A stretch of 64,000 nt of DNA. Origin: Intestinimonas timonensis (GTDB taxonomy: Bacteria > Bacillota > Clostridia > Oscillospirales > Oscillospiraceae). This document shows positions 53,615 to 63,072 of the stretch, piece by piece; the stretch's first letter is position 1, and the number at the start of each line of letters is the position of its first letter. The DNA is taken from positions 1,493,657-1,557,656 of the forward strand of contig NZ_LR130817.1 in assembly GCF_900626145.1 (NCBI RefSeq). The letters run 5' to 3'. The translations under genes were made by a program, and so were the position numbers. The notes beneath the pieces are model-generated. The model did not search any database. It had not been told where the DNA came from and saw only the letters and a program-made list of their open reading frames with translations.

Positions 53615-54013
53615 TCAGCCCGTCACGGCGTCGGCTTCCGCCGTGCCGCCGGTGACGGTGATGACCAGGCGATTGGGCAGGCACACGATCTGCCCGCCGG
53701 AACGGGAGACCCATCCGGTGTGGACACAGTCCTGGCTGGGGCAGTCGCTGTGGGCGACCCGGATCTGCCCCCGCTCCGCCTCCACGGTGATGGGGTATCT
53801 GGCACCCGGCACCTCGATGGTGACCGGCTCATCCTGGTCGCTGAGGGGCAGCTCCGCCACCAGCTCATTGTTTAAGACGATCCGGGCCGTGAGAAAGTTG
53901 CCGGCCTTTGGCCGAAAGGCAAATAAAATGGCTCCGGCGGCCACCAGCACCGCCAGCACCACCAGACCGTCCAGTACCGTGGGCCGGACGCGGTCAGCGG
54001 CGGACGATCTCAT
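53615..54013 (-). CDS. NusG domain II-containing membrane-anchored protein
   Basis: A 132-residue protein: one N-terminal helix (VLDGLVVLAVLVAAGAILFA), then a beta-rich NusG_II domain with CPSQDCVHTGWVSRSGGQIV followed by CLPNRLVI. The CxxxxC-type pair and a third Cys suggest a metal or disulfide site outside the membrane. Start ATG 54013 lies inside the end of apbE (20-bp overlap). Confidence 0.85.
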   Translation of the reverse strand: MRSSAADRVRPTVLDGLVVLAVLVAAGAILFAFRPKAGNFLTARIVLNNELVAELPLSDQDEPVTIEVPGARYPITVEAERGQIRVAHSDCPSQDCVHTGWVSRSGGQIVCLPNRLVITVTGGTAEADAVTG

Positions 54014-55046
54014 AGGTGTAGCCCGCCCCCTCTCCCAGGGTCTCCAGGCCCTCCTCCAGGCCCTCGGTGATATAGACATGGTTCTCCTCCGTCACCAGGA
54101 TGAGGTCCATCTCCGCTACGGTGCCCTCCCCGCTCTCCCAGCGTGCCAGAGCCTCCTCAGCCCCCAGAACATAGAGCGCTGTGGACCAGGCATCCGCCAG
54201 GGCCGGGTCCTGGGCCACCACTGTCACCGAAAGGAGCCCAGACTGGGCCGGATAACCGGTTGCGGGGTCGATGATATGATGGTAGATCTGGCCGTCGGCC
54301 TCAAAATACCGCTCATATCCTCCGGAGGTGGAACAGGTCCACCCCGCCGGCAGGGACATGAGGCACAGATAGTCCTCCCCCTCTCCCTGGGGGTCCCGGA
54401 CATACACCCGGAAGGGACTGCCATCCGGCTTGGTGCCCAGCGCGGTAATGTTGCCTCCCAGAGCGATGATGGCGGACTCCACCCCGTGTCCGGTAAGGGC
54501 CTCCACCACATAATCTGCGGCGGCGCCCTTGGCGATGGCCCCCAGATCCACCGCCTGACCCGCCGCTGGCAGGGCGGCGGTGTCTCCCTCCACCACGGGC
54601 AGGTCCCGGGTCAGGGGCAGGAGGGCGTCCAGCTCCCCCTGCTCCGGCACCCGATGGACCGCCGTGGTCTCGCTCTCGGTGGCGCCGAAGCCCCAGGCGT
54701 CCATGACCGGCGCCAGCACCGGGTCGAAGGCCATGCCGCTCTCACCGGCGGCGGCGTTTGCCTTCTCCAGCAGCTCGGCGGTATCCGGGTCCACCTCCAC
54801 TGCACTCCCTCCGGCGGCGGCGTTAAGTCGGGCCACATCGCTGTCCGGCCGGGTCCGGGACCATAGGGCGTCCAGCCGGTTGACCTCCTGCTGAGCGGCC
54901 ACCAGCGCTTCGGTAGGGTCACGGTCATACGCAGTGATGGACATGGTGGTGTCCATGGCAAAAAAAGATTGGATCACAGGCTCCTGGGTGGAGGCACAGC
55001 CCGTGAGGAGTGCCGCGGCGCACAGGAGAGGAACAATACGCTTCAT
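53994..55046 (-). CDS. apbE: FAD:protein FMN transferase, lipoprotein
   Basis: A 350-residue ApbE protein with lipobox LLTGCAST, FFAMDTTMSITAYDRD, DLGAIAKGAAADYVVE and the C-terminal HHIIDPATGYPA. It attaches FMN to a Thr in target proteins outside the cell and is itself membrane-bound. No FMN-binding acceptor protein is encoded nearby. It heads the operon apbE-NusG_II-Gx transporter. Start ATG 55046 follows GAGGCGG. Confidence 0.93.
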   Translation of the reverse strand: MKRIVPLLCAAALLTGCASTQEPVIQSFFAMDTTMSITAYDRDPTEALVAAQQEVNRLDALWSRTRPDSDVARLNAAAGGSAVEVDPDTAELLEKANAAAGESGMAFDPVLAPVMDAWGFGATESETTAVHRVPEQGELDALLPLTRDLPVVEGDTAALPAAGQAVDLGAIAKGAAADYVVEALTGHGVESAIIALGGNITALGTKPDGSPFRVYVRDPQGEGEDYLCLMSLPAGWTCSTSGGYERYFEADGQIYHHIIDPATGYPAQSGLLSVTVVAQDPALADAWSTALYVLGAEEALARWESGEGTVAEMDLILVTEENHVYITEGLEEGLETLGEGAGYTYEIVRR

Positions 55047-55136
55047 AGTCCGCCTCACTGATTCAGAAAAGATAGGTCGATTGTATCATATCCCGCCCTT
55101 CCTGGCAACATAAGCAGGGATCGTCGTTTTTTCTTG

Positions 55137-55165
55137 TTGCAAAACGGCGGGATTTCTGGTAGAAT
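55137..55165 (+). promoter_or_regulatory. Promoter for membrane gene at 55231
   Basis: TTGCAA (55137-55142) and TAGAAT (55160-55165) with 17-bp spacing. Confidence 0.75.
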
Positions 55166-55230
55166 ATCATCCGTTAGACTGGCCATCTTCTGGACCAGTC
55201 GTTTTGAGCATCAAACAAGGAGATGGATCC

Positions 55231-56031
55231 ATGGACAAAGAAAAACGCGCGGCGGAGAAGCGCGCGGCCCGTAGCCACAAGGAGGACGTGATCCTGAACC
55301 GGGTACTGATCTGGTTTGGAGCCGCCGTCGTGGTGGAGCTCGTTCTGCTTCTGCTCAACCGCTATTATATCAATATCACCACCGCGCCTGGTGAGATCGA
55401 ATTTGCCGGTGCTCTGCTGAAAGCCTGGCCCGCCATCATCGGTGTCACCGCTGTCGGCACCGTTGTCTGCCTGCTCTGGGCCATCTTCTCGGCCAAGAAC
55501 GGTAAGCGCGCCACTCTCCCCGGCATTCTGTTCGGTGTTTTTCTCACTGCTCTGGTGATCTCGGTGATCACCTATCGCTTCTATGGTACCGGCGTGCAGT
55601 TCCTCTGCGGAGCCGTTCCCGCCGCCGCCGTACTGGCTCTGGTGTATTACCTTTACCAGCATGAGTTTTTTGTCATCACCGTTCTCTCTGCCCTGGGCCT
55701 GCTGGGTCTGTGGCTCTTCCGCCGGGCCGGCGGGGCACATCAGCCCCTGCTGTATGCCTATTTGGTTGTGCTGGCGGTGATCCTGGTGGCTGCGGTCCTT
55801 CTTTGCCGCTCCATGTCTGCTCATGGTGGTTCCCTGACCCTGGGCGGAAAGAAGCTCCAGGTTTTTGCCCACAACGCCTCCTACGGCATGGTCTACCTCA
55901 CCTGCGCTGTCGTAGCCGTGGCCGTGGTTGCCGCCCTGGTCCTGGGCACCAGCGCCGCCTACTACCTGATCTTTGCCCTGGTGGCCTGGCTCTTCATTAT
56001 GGCTGTTTACTACACCGTAAAGCTGATGTGA
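55231..56031 (+). CDS. Hypothetical seven- or eight-helix membrane protein
   Basis: A 266-residue protein with a basic N-terminus (KEKRAAEKRAARSHKED) and about eight hydrophobic helices in pairs. No known motif is seen. CAAGGAGATGG precedes ATG 55231, and promoter and terminator make it a single-gene unit. Similar proteins in Oscillospiraceae are probably uncharacterised; I give no function. Confidence 0.75.
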   Translation: MDKEKRAAEKRAARSHKEDVILNRVLIWFGAAVVVELVLLLLNRYYINITTAPGEIEFAGALLKAWPAIIGVTAVGTVVCLLWAIFSAKNGKRATLPGILFGVFLTALVISVITYRFYGTGVQFLCGAVPAAAVLALVYYLYQHEFFVITVLSALGLLGLWLFRRAGGAHQPLLYAYLVVLAVILVAAVLLCRSMSAHGGSLTLGGKKLQVFAHNASYGMVYLTCAVVAVAVVAALVLGTSAAYYLIFALVAWLFIMAVYYTVKLM

Positions 56032-56035
56032 TTCT

Positions 56036-56070
56036 GAGTGGTACTCCTTAGGAGTACCACTCTTTTTTTG
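56036..56070 (+). terminator. Terminator after the membrane gene
   Basis: GAGTGGTACTCC/GGAGTACCACTC around TTA, followed by T7. Confidence 0.92.
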
Positions 56071-56076
56071 TTATGG

Positions 56077-56113
56077 AAAAAGGAGCGCCCTCCGCAGGAG
56101 GGCGCTCCTTTTA
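56077..56113 (-). terminator. Terminator after the Na/Pi cotransporter
   Basis: AAAAGGAGCGCCCTCC/GGAGGGCGCTCCTTTT around GCA, touching the stop of the minus-strand gene. Confidence 0.85.
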
Positions 56114-57910
56114 TGACACCGGGATCTGAGTCAGATCCTCTTCCTTCTCAATGGGGCCAAAATACTGGGTCCGGTAATTGGCAAAGAGGGTATCGAAGTC
56201 GTGATCTCCTCCGGCGTGGAGGTATTTGAGATAGGCGTGGGTATCCGGCAGGTGCTGGCTGGTAGGGGTGGTCTGCCGGACGATCAGCATGGCTACGTTG
56301 GAACAGTGGTCGGAGATGCGTTCCAGATTGATGGTGAGCTCCAGGAATTGTGTGCCCAGCTCGATGGTGCAGGCACCGGTCTTGAGGCGCTCTACGTGTC
56401 GGTTCTTCAGGACTTCTTCCATGAGGTCCACCACCTCTTCCAGAGGCTCCACATGGAGTGCCAGCTCGTGGTCCCGCTTTTCATAGCACTCCAGCGTGAT
56501 GTCCAGGGTGGCCTCCACCGCGGTAGTAAGGGCATCTACCTCTTTCCGGGCCACATCGGAGAAGGCGATCTCCCTCTGGTGCAAGGTGGTGGCGATCTCA
56601 GAGACGTTGACGGCATAATCGCCGATGCGCTCAAAGTTGGTCAGGGTATGGAGCAGCTCGGACACCAGGGCGCTTTCCGGATCGGTGAGGGCCCGGTCAG
56701 TTAGCTTGACCAGATAGCTGTCCAGGGTATTTTCCAGCTTGTCGATGGTGGCCTCGTTCTCGTTGAGGCGCTCCAGTTTTTTCTCCTCGTAGTCGGTCAG
56801 GAGTTCCACGGCCAGACGCAGATCTTCCCGGGCCTTTTCTCCCATGGAGATCACCGCAGACCTGGCCTGCTCCAGAGCCACAGAGGGTGAGGAGAGGAAG
56901 CGCTCGTCCAGGAGGTTGAACTCCGGAGCGCCGGTATCGCCGGGCACCAGCCGCTCCACGATCTTCACCAGCACCTTGTGGAAGGGCAGCAGCAGCAGCG
57001 TGCAGCCGATGTTAAAGCCCAGATGCAGGTTGGCGATGGAGCCCATATCCATTACGTTATCCCAGAAGGGGAACGCGAAAAAGGCGTTGCCGATATAGAG
57101 GACAGCCAGGAAGAAAGCAGTTCCGATGACATTGAACAGCAGATGGATCATAGCCGTCCGCTTGGCGTTCCGGCTGGCGCCGATGGAGGAGAGGATGGCG
57201 GTGACGCAGGTGCCGATATTCTGACCCATGATGAGGGGAATGGCGGTGTTGAAATAGACCAGCCCCGTAGAACTCACCGCCTGGAGAATGCCCATGGAGG
57301 CCGAAGAGCTCTGGAGAAGGGCGGTGACGGCAGCGCCCACCAGGATGCCCAGTAGAGGATTGGAGAAGGCTGAGAAGAGCGCCTGGAACTCTGGCAGCTC
57401 CTGGAGCCCGGAGACGGCTCCCTCCATGGTCTTCATGCCGATGAAGAGGAGACCCAGGCCCAGGATGATCTGGCCGATGATGCGCTTCTTCCCGCCACGG
57501 ATGAACATATAGAACACCACGCCGATGGCCGCCAGGAGGGGTCCAAGGACGGAGGGGTTCAGCATGGCCAGAAAGAGGTTGTCCGAGGAGAGGTCGCCCA
57601 GCCGGAGGAGCTGAGCGGTCACTGTGGTACCGATATTGGCGCCCATGATGATGCCCACGGTCTGCTCCAGACGCATGATGCCGGCGTTGACAAAGCCCAC
57701 GCACATCACCGTGGTGGCCGCTGAACTCTGAATGAGTCCCGTTACCAGGGCGCCCAGCAGTACGCCCTTGACCACGTTGCTGGTCAGCCGCTCCAGGATG
57801 CTTTCCAACCGTCCGCTGGAGAGCTTCTCCAGACCGTCTGTCATGGTGGACATGCCGAAAAGGAAGGTCGCAATGGCTCCGACCAGGGTAATAATATCGG
57901 TTATATTCAC
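56111..57910 (-). CDS. Na/Pi cotransporter with C-terminal PhoU-like domain
   Basis: A 599-residue protein. The NptA/PNaS membrane part has the doubled signature QSSAATTVMCVGFVNAGIM and LLQSSSASMGILQAVSSTGL. A cytoplasmic helical PhoU-like domain (about 350-560) follows, with NFERIGDYAVNVSE and ERISDHCSNVA. It imports phosphate with sodium, and the PhoU part probably adjusts it. Start is GTG 57910, 7 nt after GGAGG. Confidence 0.92.
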   Translation of the reverse strand: MNITDIITLVGAIATFLFGMSTMTDGLEKLSSGRLESILERLTSNVVKGVLLGALVTGLIQSSAATTVMCVGFVNAGIMRLEQTVGIIMGANIGTTVTAQLLRLGDLSSDNLFLAMLNPSVLGPLLAAIGVVFYMFIRGGKKRIIGQIILGLGLLFIGMKTMEGAVSGLQELPEFQALFSAFSNPLLGILVGAAVTALLQSSSASMGILQAVSSTGLVYFNTAIPLIMGQNIGTCVTAILSSIGASRNAKRTAMIHLLFNVIGTAFFLAVLYIGNAFFAFPFWDNVMDMGSIANLHLGFNIGCTLLLLPFHKVLVKIVERLVPGDTGAPEFNLLDERFLSSPSVALEQARSAVISMGEKAREDLRLAVELLTDYEEKKLERLNENEATIDKLENTLDSYLVKLTDRALTDPESALVSELLHTLTNFERIGDYAVNVSEIATTLHQREIAFSDVARKEVDALTTAVEATLDITLECYEKRDHELALHVEPLEEVVDLMEEVLKNRHVERLKTGACTIELGTQFLELTINLERISDHCSNVAMLIVRQTTPTSQHLPDTHAYLKYLHAGGDHDFDTLFANYRTQYFGPIEKEEDLTQIPVS

Positions 57911-57991
57911 CTGTAAGCCTCCATATCCCGGGCCCTCACCCGTGGATTAACATCATTGCGGCACAGCGTCTTTGCTGTGCCTGTCATATAA

Positions 57992-58020
57992 ATTATACCG
58001 GTCTTTTTCCCTATCGTAAA
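57992..58020 (-). promoter_or_regulatory. Promoter for the Na/Pi cotransporter
   Basis: Minus strand TTTACG (58015-58020), 17 bp, TATAAT (57992-57997). Confidence 0.7.
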
Positions 58021-58114
58021 TGGCAGGTAAAGTGTTTTACACAAGTTTTACGTTTCGGCTAAATCCGACCGTCCGATTTCGTAAAATCGGTCAAAACGCC
58101 GGGGCGCCCGGGGC

Positions 58115-58143
58115 TTGCCTTTTCCCGGGAAACAGGGTACGAT
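58115..58143 (+). promoter_or_regulatory. Promoter for the sirtuin gene
   Basis: TTGCCT (58115-58120), 17 bp, TACGAT (58138-58143), 56 bp before the ATG. Confidence 0.65.
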
Positions 58144-58199
58144 AGCATAGGGGGAGCGATTCTCCCACATACACCGCCCGTCGGACAGGAGGAAGAAAC

Positions 58200-58922
58200 A
58201 TGGCCCATCTGGAACAGTTACAGAAGTGGATCGACGAGAGCGACAACATCGTATTTTTTGGCGGTGCCGGAGTGAGCACCGAGTCAGGCATCCCCGATTT
58301 CCGTAGTGTGGACGGCCTCTATCACCAGCAGTTCGCCTATCCCCCAGAGGTCATGCTGAGCCACACCTTCTACGAGCAGCACCCCGAGGAATTCTTCGAC
58401 TTCTACCGTAAGAAGCTTCTGGTCTCCGGCGCCCAGCCCAATGCCGCCCATCGGAAGCTGGCCGAACTGGAACAGGCGGGCAAGCTCCGGGCCGTCATCA
58501 CCCAGAACATCGACGGTCTCCACCAGCTGGCGGGTAGTAAAGAGGTTCTGGAGCTCCATGGCTCCACCCTGCGCAACTACTGTGACCACTGCGGGAAGTT
58601 CTGGGAAACCTCTGTGGTGGCTCAGAGCGCCGGTGTCCCCCACTGTGACTGCGGCGGCACCATTAAGCCCGATGTGGTCCTCTATGAGGAGGCCCTGGAC
58701 GGAAACGTCATGTACCGGGCGGTGGATTACATCCGCAAGGCAGACGTTCTCATCATCGGCGGCACCTCCCTGGTGGTCTACCCCGCCGCCGGCCTCATCG
58801 ACTACTATGAGGGCAGCAAGCTGATCCTCATCAACAAGAGCCCCACCGCCATGGACGCCCGGGCTGACCTGATCCTCTCCGGCCCCATCGGCGAGATCCT
58901 GGGCGCTATCCAGGTGCGCTGA
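58200..58922 (+). CDS. cobB: NAD-dependent protein deacylase, Sir2 family
   Basis: A 240-residue sirtuin with NAD motif FFGGAGVSTESGIPDFRS, active-site TQNIDGLHQLAG and LHGS, and a zinc site with CDHC and CDCG. It removes acetyl or other acyl groups from lysines. GACAGGAGGAAG precedes the ATG. The class-III acyl-selective Tyr/Arg pair is not evident, so deacetylation is the safer reading. Confidence 0.93.
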   Translation: MAHLEQLQKWIDESDNIVFFGGAGVSTESGIPDFRSVDGLYHQQFAYPPEVMLSHTFYEQHPEEFFDFYRKKLLVSGAQPNAAHRKLAELEQAGKLRAVITQNIDGLHQLAGSKEVLELHGSTLRNYCDHCGKFWETSVVAQSAGVPHCDCGGTIKPDVVLYEEALDGNVMYRAVDYIRKADVLIIGGTSLVVYPAAGLIDYYEGSKLILINKSPTAMDARADLILSGPIGEILGAIQVR

Positions 58923-58941
58923 ACGATAATGACTCGCAAAA

Positions 58942-58989
58942 CGGGTAAGGCGTCCCGGACCTGAGTCCGGGACGCCTTACCCGTTTGTC
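58942..58989 (+). terminator. Terminator after the sirtuin gene
   Basis: CGGGTAAGGCGTCCCGGAC pairs perfectly around CTGA. A T-rich stretch is short (TTTGT). Confidence 0.8.
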
Positions 58990-59256
58990 AAAGAAAGAGA
59001 GGAGGAAAAGTGAGGTGTGAGAGAATATATATGAACACATTTCTGTGTTGCTGTTTGTCTGCCCCACAGCAAAAGAGGCAGTGATTTGTGCTGGGGTCTT
59101 GCTGTGCTTATAAGATACCACAGCCGCAGGGGAAAAGGTTGGCAGAACTTTAAACAACTTTTTAAGATTATGTGAACTGTCCTATCCATCCTCATAGAGA
59201 CAGCGGTTCAGCTCCGCTCATTCAGTCTATCTGCATAAAAATACTGGATATACGGT
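58990..59256. other. Gap between sirtuin and FUSC-type gene
   Basis: About 270 AT-richer bases without a credible gene. Stop-rich frames and no clear repeats. The FUSC promoter is at its right end. Confidence 0.5.
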
Positions 59257-59284
59257 TTGTCTTTTTCACACAAAAGCGTATAAT
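59257..59284 (+). promoter_or_regulatory. Promoter for the FUSC-type gene
   Basis: TTGTCT (59257-59262), 16 bp, TATAAT (59279-59284), 35 bp before the TTG start. Confidence 0.7.
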
Positions 59285-60682
59285 ACTTCTTATACAAAGA
59301 CAATTGGGAGGGACCTCCATTGCGAGCCTGCCGCACCTGCAAAAAACTGGCCAACACCTTTCAAGCCCGTCTGATCTCCGCCCTCCCCACCATTGTTTTT
59401 TACATCATCCAATTTTTAGTTGTCTTCTTTGTTTTTGGAAGCCAGTTCGCCATGGTGGTCACAGGCTCCACTACCCTGTTCCAGCTCCGTCATAAGCAGC
59501 GCAACGATACCAGAGCGTATATCACGCTCTTTTTTGTCCCCCTTGTACTCTGCCTCCTGGCTTTTCTCGCCACCCGCAACGTGGTCCTGTGTATCCTGCC
59601 GAACTTCGGCGTCCTCTTCTTCCTGGTCATCTGGAAGAGCAGCCAGTTTGAGCCCAAAGGCCATCTGGGCTTTGCCATGACCTTTGTCTTCCTGGAGCTG
59701 CGCCCGCCGGAGCCGGAGGAGCTGTGGCTCCAGCTGAGTGCAGTGGCCTTCTGCCAGGTACTGCTTCTGCTGGCACTGGCGCTGTGTGCCCGTCGGTACC
59801 GTCCCGCCGATCCAAGTCTCCAAATTCCCGCCGGACTCCACCGGCTCTCCGAGCTTATGGAGCAGATGGCCTGTGAGGGGAGCAGCGAAGCCGTAGACCA
59901 GGAGTTCTATGACACCGCCCAAAAGCTCCACCATCTGGGCTACGCCCGGCGGCGGCTCCTCCGCACCCCCGATCCCCAACGAAATCGCTATCACTTTCTA
60001 GCCCTTCTTTACCAGCGCACCGCCTATCTGGTCGCTGACGAGAGCTGGAAGGACAGCGCAACCCCCACGGTCTTTTCCCAGACCCTCCACTCACTGGCCC
60101 AGGCGGTGGACGCCTGTGAGCGAGCCCACACCGCAGAGGAACGGGCCGCTCTGCTGGCACAGCTCACCGGTCAGCTGGAACACCCCGATCTGCCCCAGGG
60201 TCGTCTGCGTATTTTCTACCGGAATGTGCTCCACATCGTCTGCCTTTTCTGTCAGGAGCCCACCGTTTCCTCCGCCGACTTTCCCTGGAAATGCATCCCA
60301 TGGCGGGCGGTACTGCTGGATTTCCGGCAGCGGTGTTCCGTGGACCGCTTCGAGTTCCGCTTTGCCCTTCAGCTGGGCCTGGTCATGACCATCAGCTCCA
60401 CGGTGAGCTACCTCTGGAACTTTGAGCACACCTACTGGTTCCCACTCCACGCCTTTCTGTTGCTCCAGCCCAGCTATGAGGACAGCGCCCACCGTATGGT
60501 CACCCGTCCCATCGGCACCGCCATCGGCTGCGTCCTCGTTCACCTGGTCTACCCCTACCTCCCGGGCATGGCAGGCGTCTTCCTTTTCTCCCTGGTGATG
60601 ATCTCCGTCATGTATTGCTGCACGCCTGGCACCTGGGTGCAGCCCATCTTCTCCACCTCCTATTACAATAGATTTACGGTTA

Positions 60683-61528
60683 GGCCTTGTTTGAAAAATA
60701 AAAGTTGCACAAGAAACCAAGTTATGCGAAACTATGAGCATGAAACGATATGAATTAACAAAAGAACAATGGGAACGAATCAAGCCGCTGCTGCCACCGG
60801 AAGAAACGGGAAAGCGGGGTCATCCCCGGAAGGATAACCGGATCATGCTCAACGGAATGCTCTGGATCGTCCGGAGCGGTGCGCAGTGGCGTGAGCTGCC
60901 GGAGACCTATGGTCCTTGGCAGTCTATATACGCAAGATTCGCCAAATGGCGGAATGAGGGCACTCTGGAAGCGGTATTCCACACACTGTCTGCGGACGCG
61001 GATATGAGAACCTGAGCATGGACTCCACTTGCGTAAAGGTGCATGAAAGCGCAAATGGCGGGGAAAAAAACGGCGGATAAGGCGGTTGGCCGTACCAAAG
61101 GCGGGTGGAACACAAAGCTCCACGCTGTCGTAGACGGTCTAGGAAACCCGGTGGAGTTCCTTCTCTCCGCTGGAAATGACCACGATTCGGTTCACGCTGT
61201 TGAACTGCTGAAAAAGGTCAGAATCGGCGGGAGTGCCGTGCTGGCAGACCGGGCCTATGGTGCCCGGACGATTCGGGAATATATCTCAGCGCACGGGGCC
61301 AGCTATGTAATCCCGCCGCAAAGCAACGTTTCCGATCCCTGGCCGGTTGACTGGCATCTGTATAAAGAACGCCATCTGGTGGAGTGTTTTTTCCAGAAAA
61401 TCAAGTGGTTTCGCAGAATCGCCACCAGATATGACAAGTCGGATGCTTCCTTCCTAGCCTTTGTGTATCTTGCCTCCATCGCTATTTTGTTGCTTTAGCA
61501 CAATCTCCGCCTTTTTTCAAACAAGCCC
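60683..61528 (+). mobile_element. IS5-family (IS427-like) element, copy c
   Basis: 846 bp, inserted at TTAA with TA duplication (60681-60682 and 61529-61530). One G is missing at about 61006-61009 relative to copies a and b, so the first transposase frame ends early after SADADMRT and the copy is probably inactive. The second frame (61043-61498) is intact. Confidence 0.92.
61043..61498 (+). pseudogene. IS5 transposase remnant (copy c)
   Basis: The second frame encodes the 151-residue DDE part as in copy b. The first frame (60734-61015) is shortened by a 1-bp deletion before the slippery site, so a fusion transposase cannot be made. Confidence 0.8.
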
Positions 61529-61577
61529 TAAGGACACGGCAGCCAGCCGTGTCTTTTTCCGCATCGTTGCCAAAGCT

Positions 61578-61783
61578 GTTAGAATGAGAGCGTCTTGGCC
61601 TGATGTACACCTCCAAGGACCATTGCGTCCGTAGCGAAGTCTGTCAGCCAGCCTCTCATTCGCAGCGTTCGATTTATGCAGGTTGAGCCACCTCCTTGGT
61701 GCGCCCGTGTCATCAAATAGATTGGATCGGCAATGGTGGAATGGCTGGTCGCCAAAAGAAATCCATGATGAGGAGCGATCAAT
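61578..61783 (+). ncRNA. Candidate IS110 bridge RNA region
   Basis: About 200 non-coding bases lie directly upstream of the IS110 recombinase start, where IS110-group elements encode their bridge RNA. GAATGAGAG at 61582 pairs with CTCTCATTC at about 61652, enclosing further short stems. ACCTCCAAGG and CCTCCTTGG are repeated motifs that could lie in guide loops. Borders are approximate, and the guide match to target or donor was not resolved. Confidence 0.5.
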
Positions 61784-62995
61784 ATGAACAATGTGGCAGG
61801 GATCGATGTTTCCAAAGGAAAGAGCATGGTATCTGTCCTCCGTCCTTTTGGAGAAGTGGTGGCAAAACCATTTTCTGTTGGTCACACCGGCAGTGAACTC
61901 AAGGAGCTGGCAGGTTACCTGAAAAGTCTGGACGGTGAGACACGGGTAGTCATGGAGCACACCGGACGGTACTATGAGCCGGTAGCCCGTTTTCTTCATG
62001 AGGAGGGCGTCTTTGTCAGCGCAGTCAATCCGAAGCTTATCAAAGACTACGGGAACAACACCCTGCGAAAAGTGAAAACAGACAGGGCAGATGCCCGGAA
62101 GATCGCCCGCTACGGGCTTGACAACTGGGCAGAATTGCGCCAACATACACCCATGGATACGATTCGAATGCAACTGAAAACGCTGAACCGGCAGCAGAGT
62201 CTATACGCTAAGACTAAGACGATGATGAAAAACAACCTCATCGCCCTTCTTGACCAGACCTATCCCGGCGTCAACGCCCTATTTGATAGCCCTGTCCGTG
62301 AGGACGGCAGCCAGAAGTGGGTGGACTTTGCCACGGCCTTTTGGCATATGGACTGTGTGCGAAACATGAGCCTCACTGCCTTTGCCGAGCATTACCGCAA
62401 GTGGTGTAAACGGCATGGCTACAACTTCAGCCAGAGCAAAGCCGTTGAGGTCCACACCGGAGCACAGGACCTGATTGCCATGCTCCCCAAGGACGCCCTG
62501 ACCAAAACCATGGTTCGGCAGGCCATTGATGCGCTGAACGCCGTCTCTGCCTCTCTGGAACGGCTCAAAGCCGAAATGCAGGCTCTGGCAGTGCAGCTCC
62601 CGGAATATCCCGTCGTCATGGCCATGCACGGCGTAGGCGATTCTCTCGGCCCTCAACTCATAGCTGAACTTGGGGATGTGACCCGGTTTACCCACCGAAA
62701 CGCCATTACCGCGTTCGCGGGCGTTGACCCTGGCGCTGACCAGTCCGGCACTCACGAGGCCAAAAGTACAAGGGTTTCCAAAAGCGGGCCACCGGAACTG
62801 CGCCGCGCCTTGTTTCTGGTCATGGACTGCCTGCTGAAAACACAGCCCCAGGATGACCCGGTGTACCGTTTCATGGACAAGAAACGAGCCGAGGGCAAAC
62901 CCTATCTGGTTTACATGACAGCCGGCGCCAACAAGTTTCTGCGCATCTATTATGGCAGAGTAAAAGAATATCTGGAATCTCTGGAGGAAAATTAA
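61784..62995 (+). CDS. IS110-family recombinase
   Basis: A 403-residue protein. The N-terminal RuvC-like DEDD domain has AGIDVSKGKSM, VVMEHTGRYYEP and KTDRADARKIARYG. The C-terminal Tnp domain has VVMAMHGVGDSLGPQLIAE and GVDPGADQSGTHEAKS with the catalytic Ser. It moves the element using an RNA guide. GAGGAGCG precedes the ATG. The gene appears intact. Confidence 0.93.
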   Translation: MNNVAGIDVSKGKSMVSVLRPFGEVVAKPFSVGHTGSELKELAGYLKSLDGETRVVMEHTGRYYEPVARFLHEEGVFVSAVNPKLIKDYGNNTLRKVKTDRADARKIARYGLDNWAELRQHTPMDTIRMQLKTLNRQQSLYAKTKTMMKNNLIALLDQTYPGVNALFDSPVREDGSQKWVDFATAFWHMDCVRNMSLTAFAEHYRKWCKRHGYNFSQSKAVEVHTGAQDLIAMLPKDALTKTMVRQAIDALNAVSASLERLKAEMQALAVQLPEYPVVMAMHGVGDSLGPQLIAELGDVTRFTHRNAITAFAGVDPGADQSGTHEAKSTRVSKSGPPELRRALFLVMDCLLKTQPQDDPVYRFMDKKRAEGKPYLVYMTAGANKFLRIYYGRVKEYLESLEEN

Positions 62996-63072
62996 GGAAG
63001 TATCCTTCCTTGTAGCAGAACCATATTGCCCATACGCTAAAAGCATCTTATGACAGAAAGAGAGCGATTAAG

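Larger units (their letters stand above)
59320..61577 (+). pseudogene. FUSC/aromatic acid exporter-type membrane protein, interrupted
   Basis: The frame opens at TTG 59320, 7 nt after GGAGGG. It has four N-terminal helices, a cytoplasmic helical region (about 160-330) and a second membrane block (QLGLVMTISSTVSYLWNF, GVFLFSLVMISVMY). It runs for about 454 residues to IS5 copy c. Excising IS5 with one TA gives a continuing frame KDTAASRVFFRIVAKAV up to about 61577, where IS110 sequence begins. So it was hit at least twice, and the C-terminus is lost. It is related to the shorter protein at 7975-8511. Confidence 0.8.
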
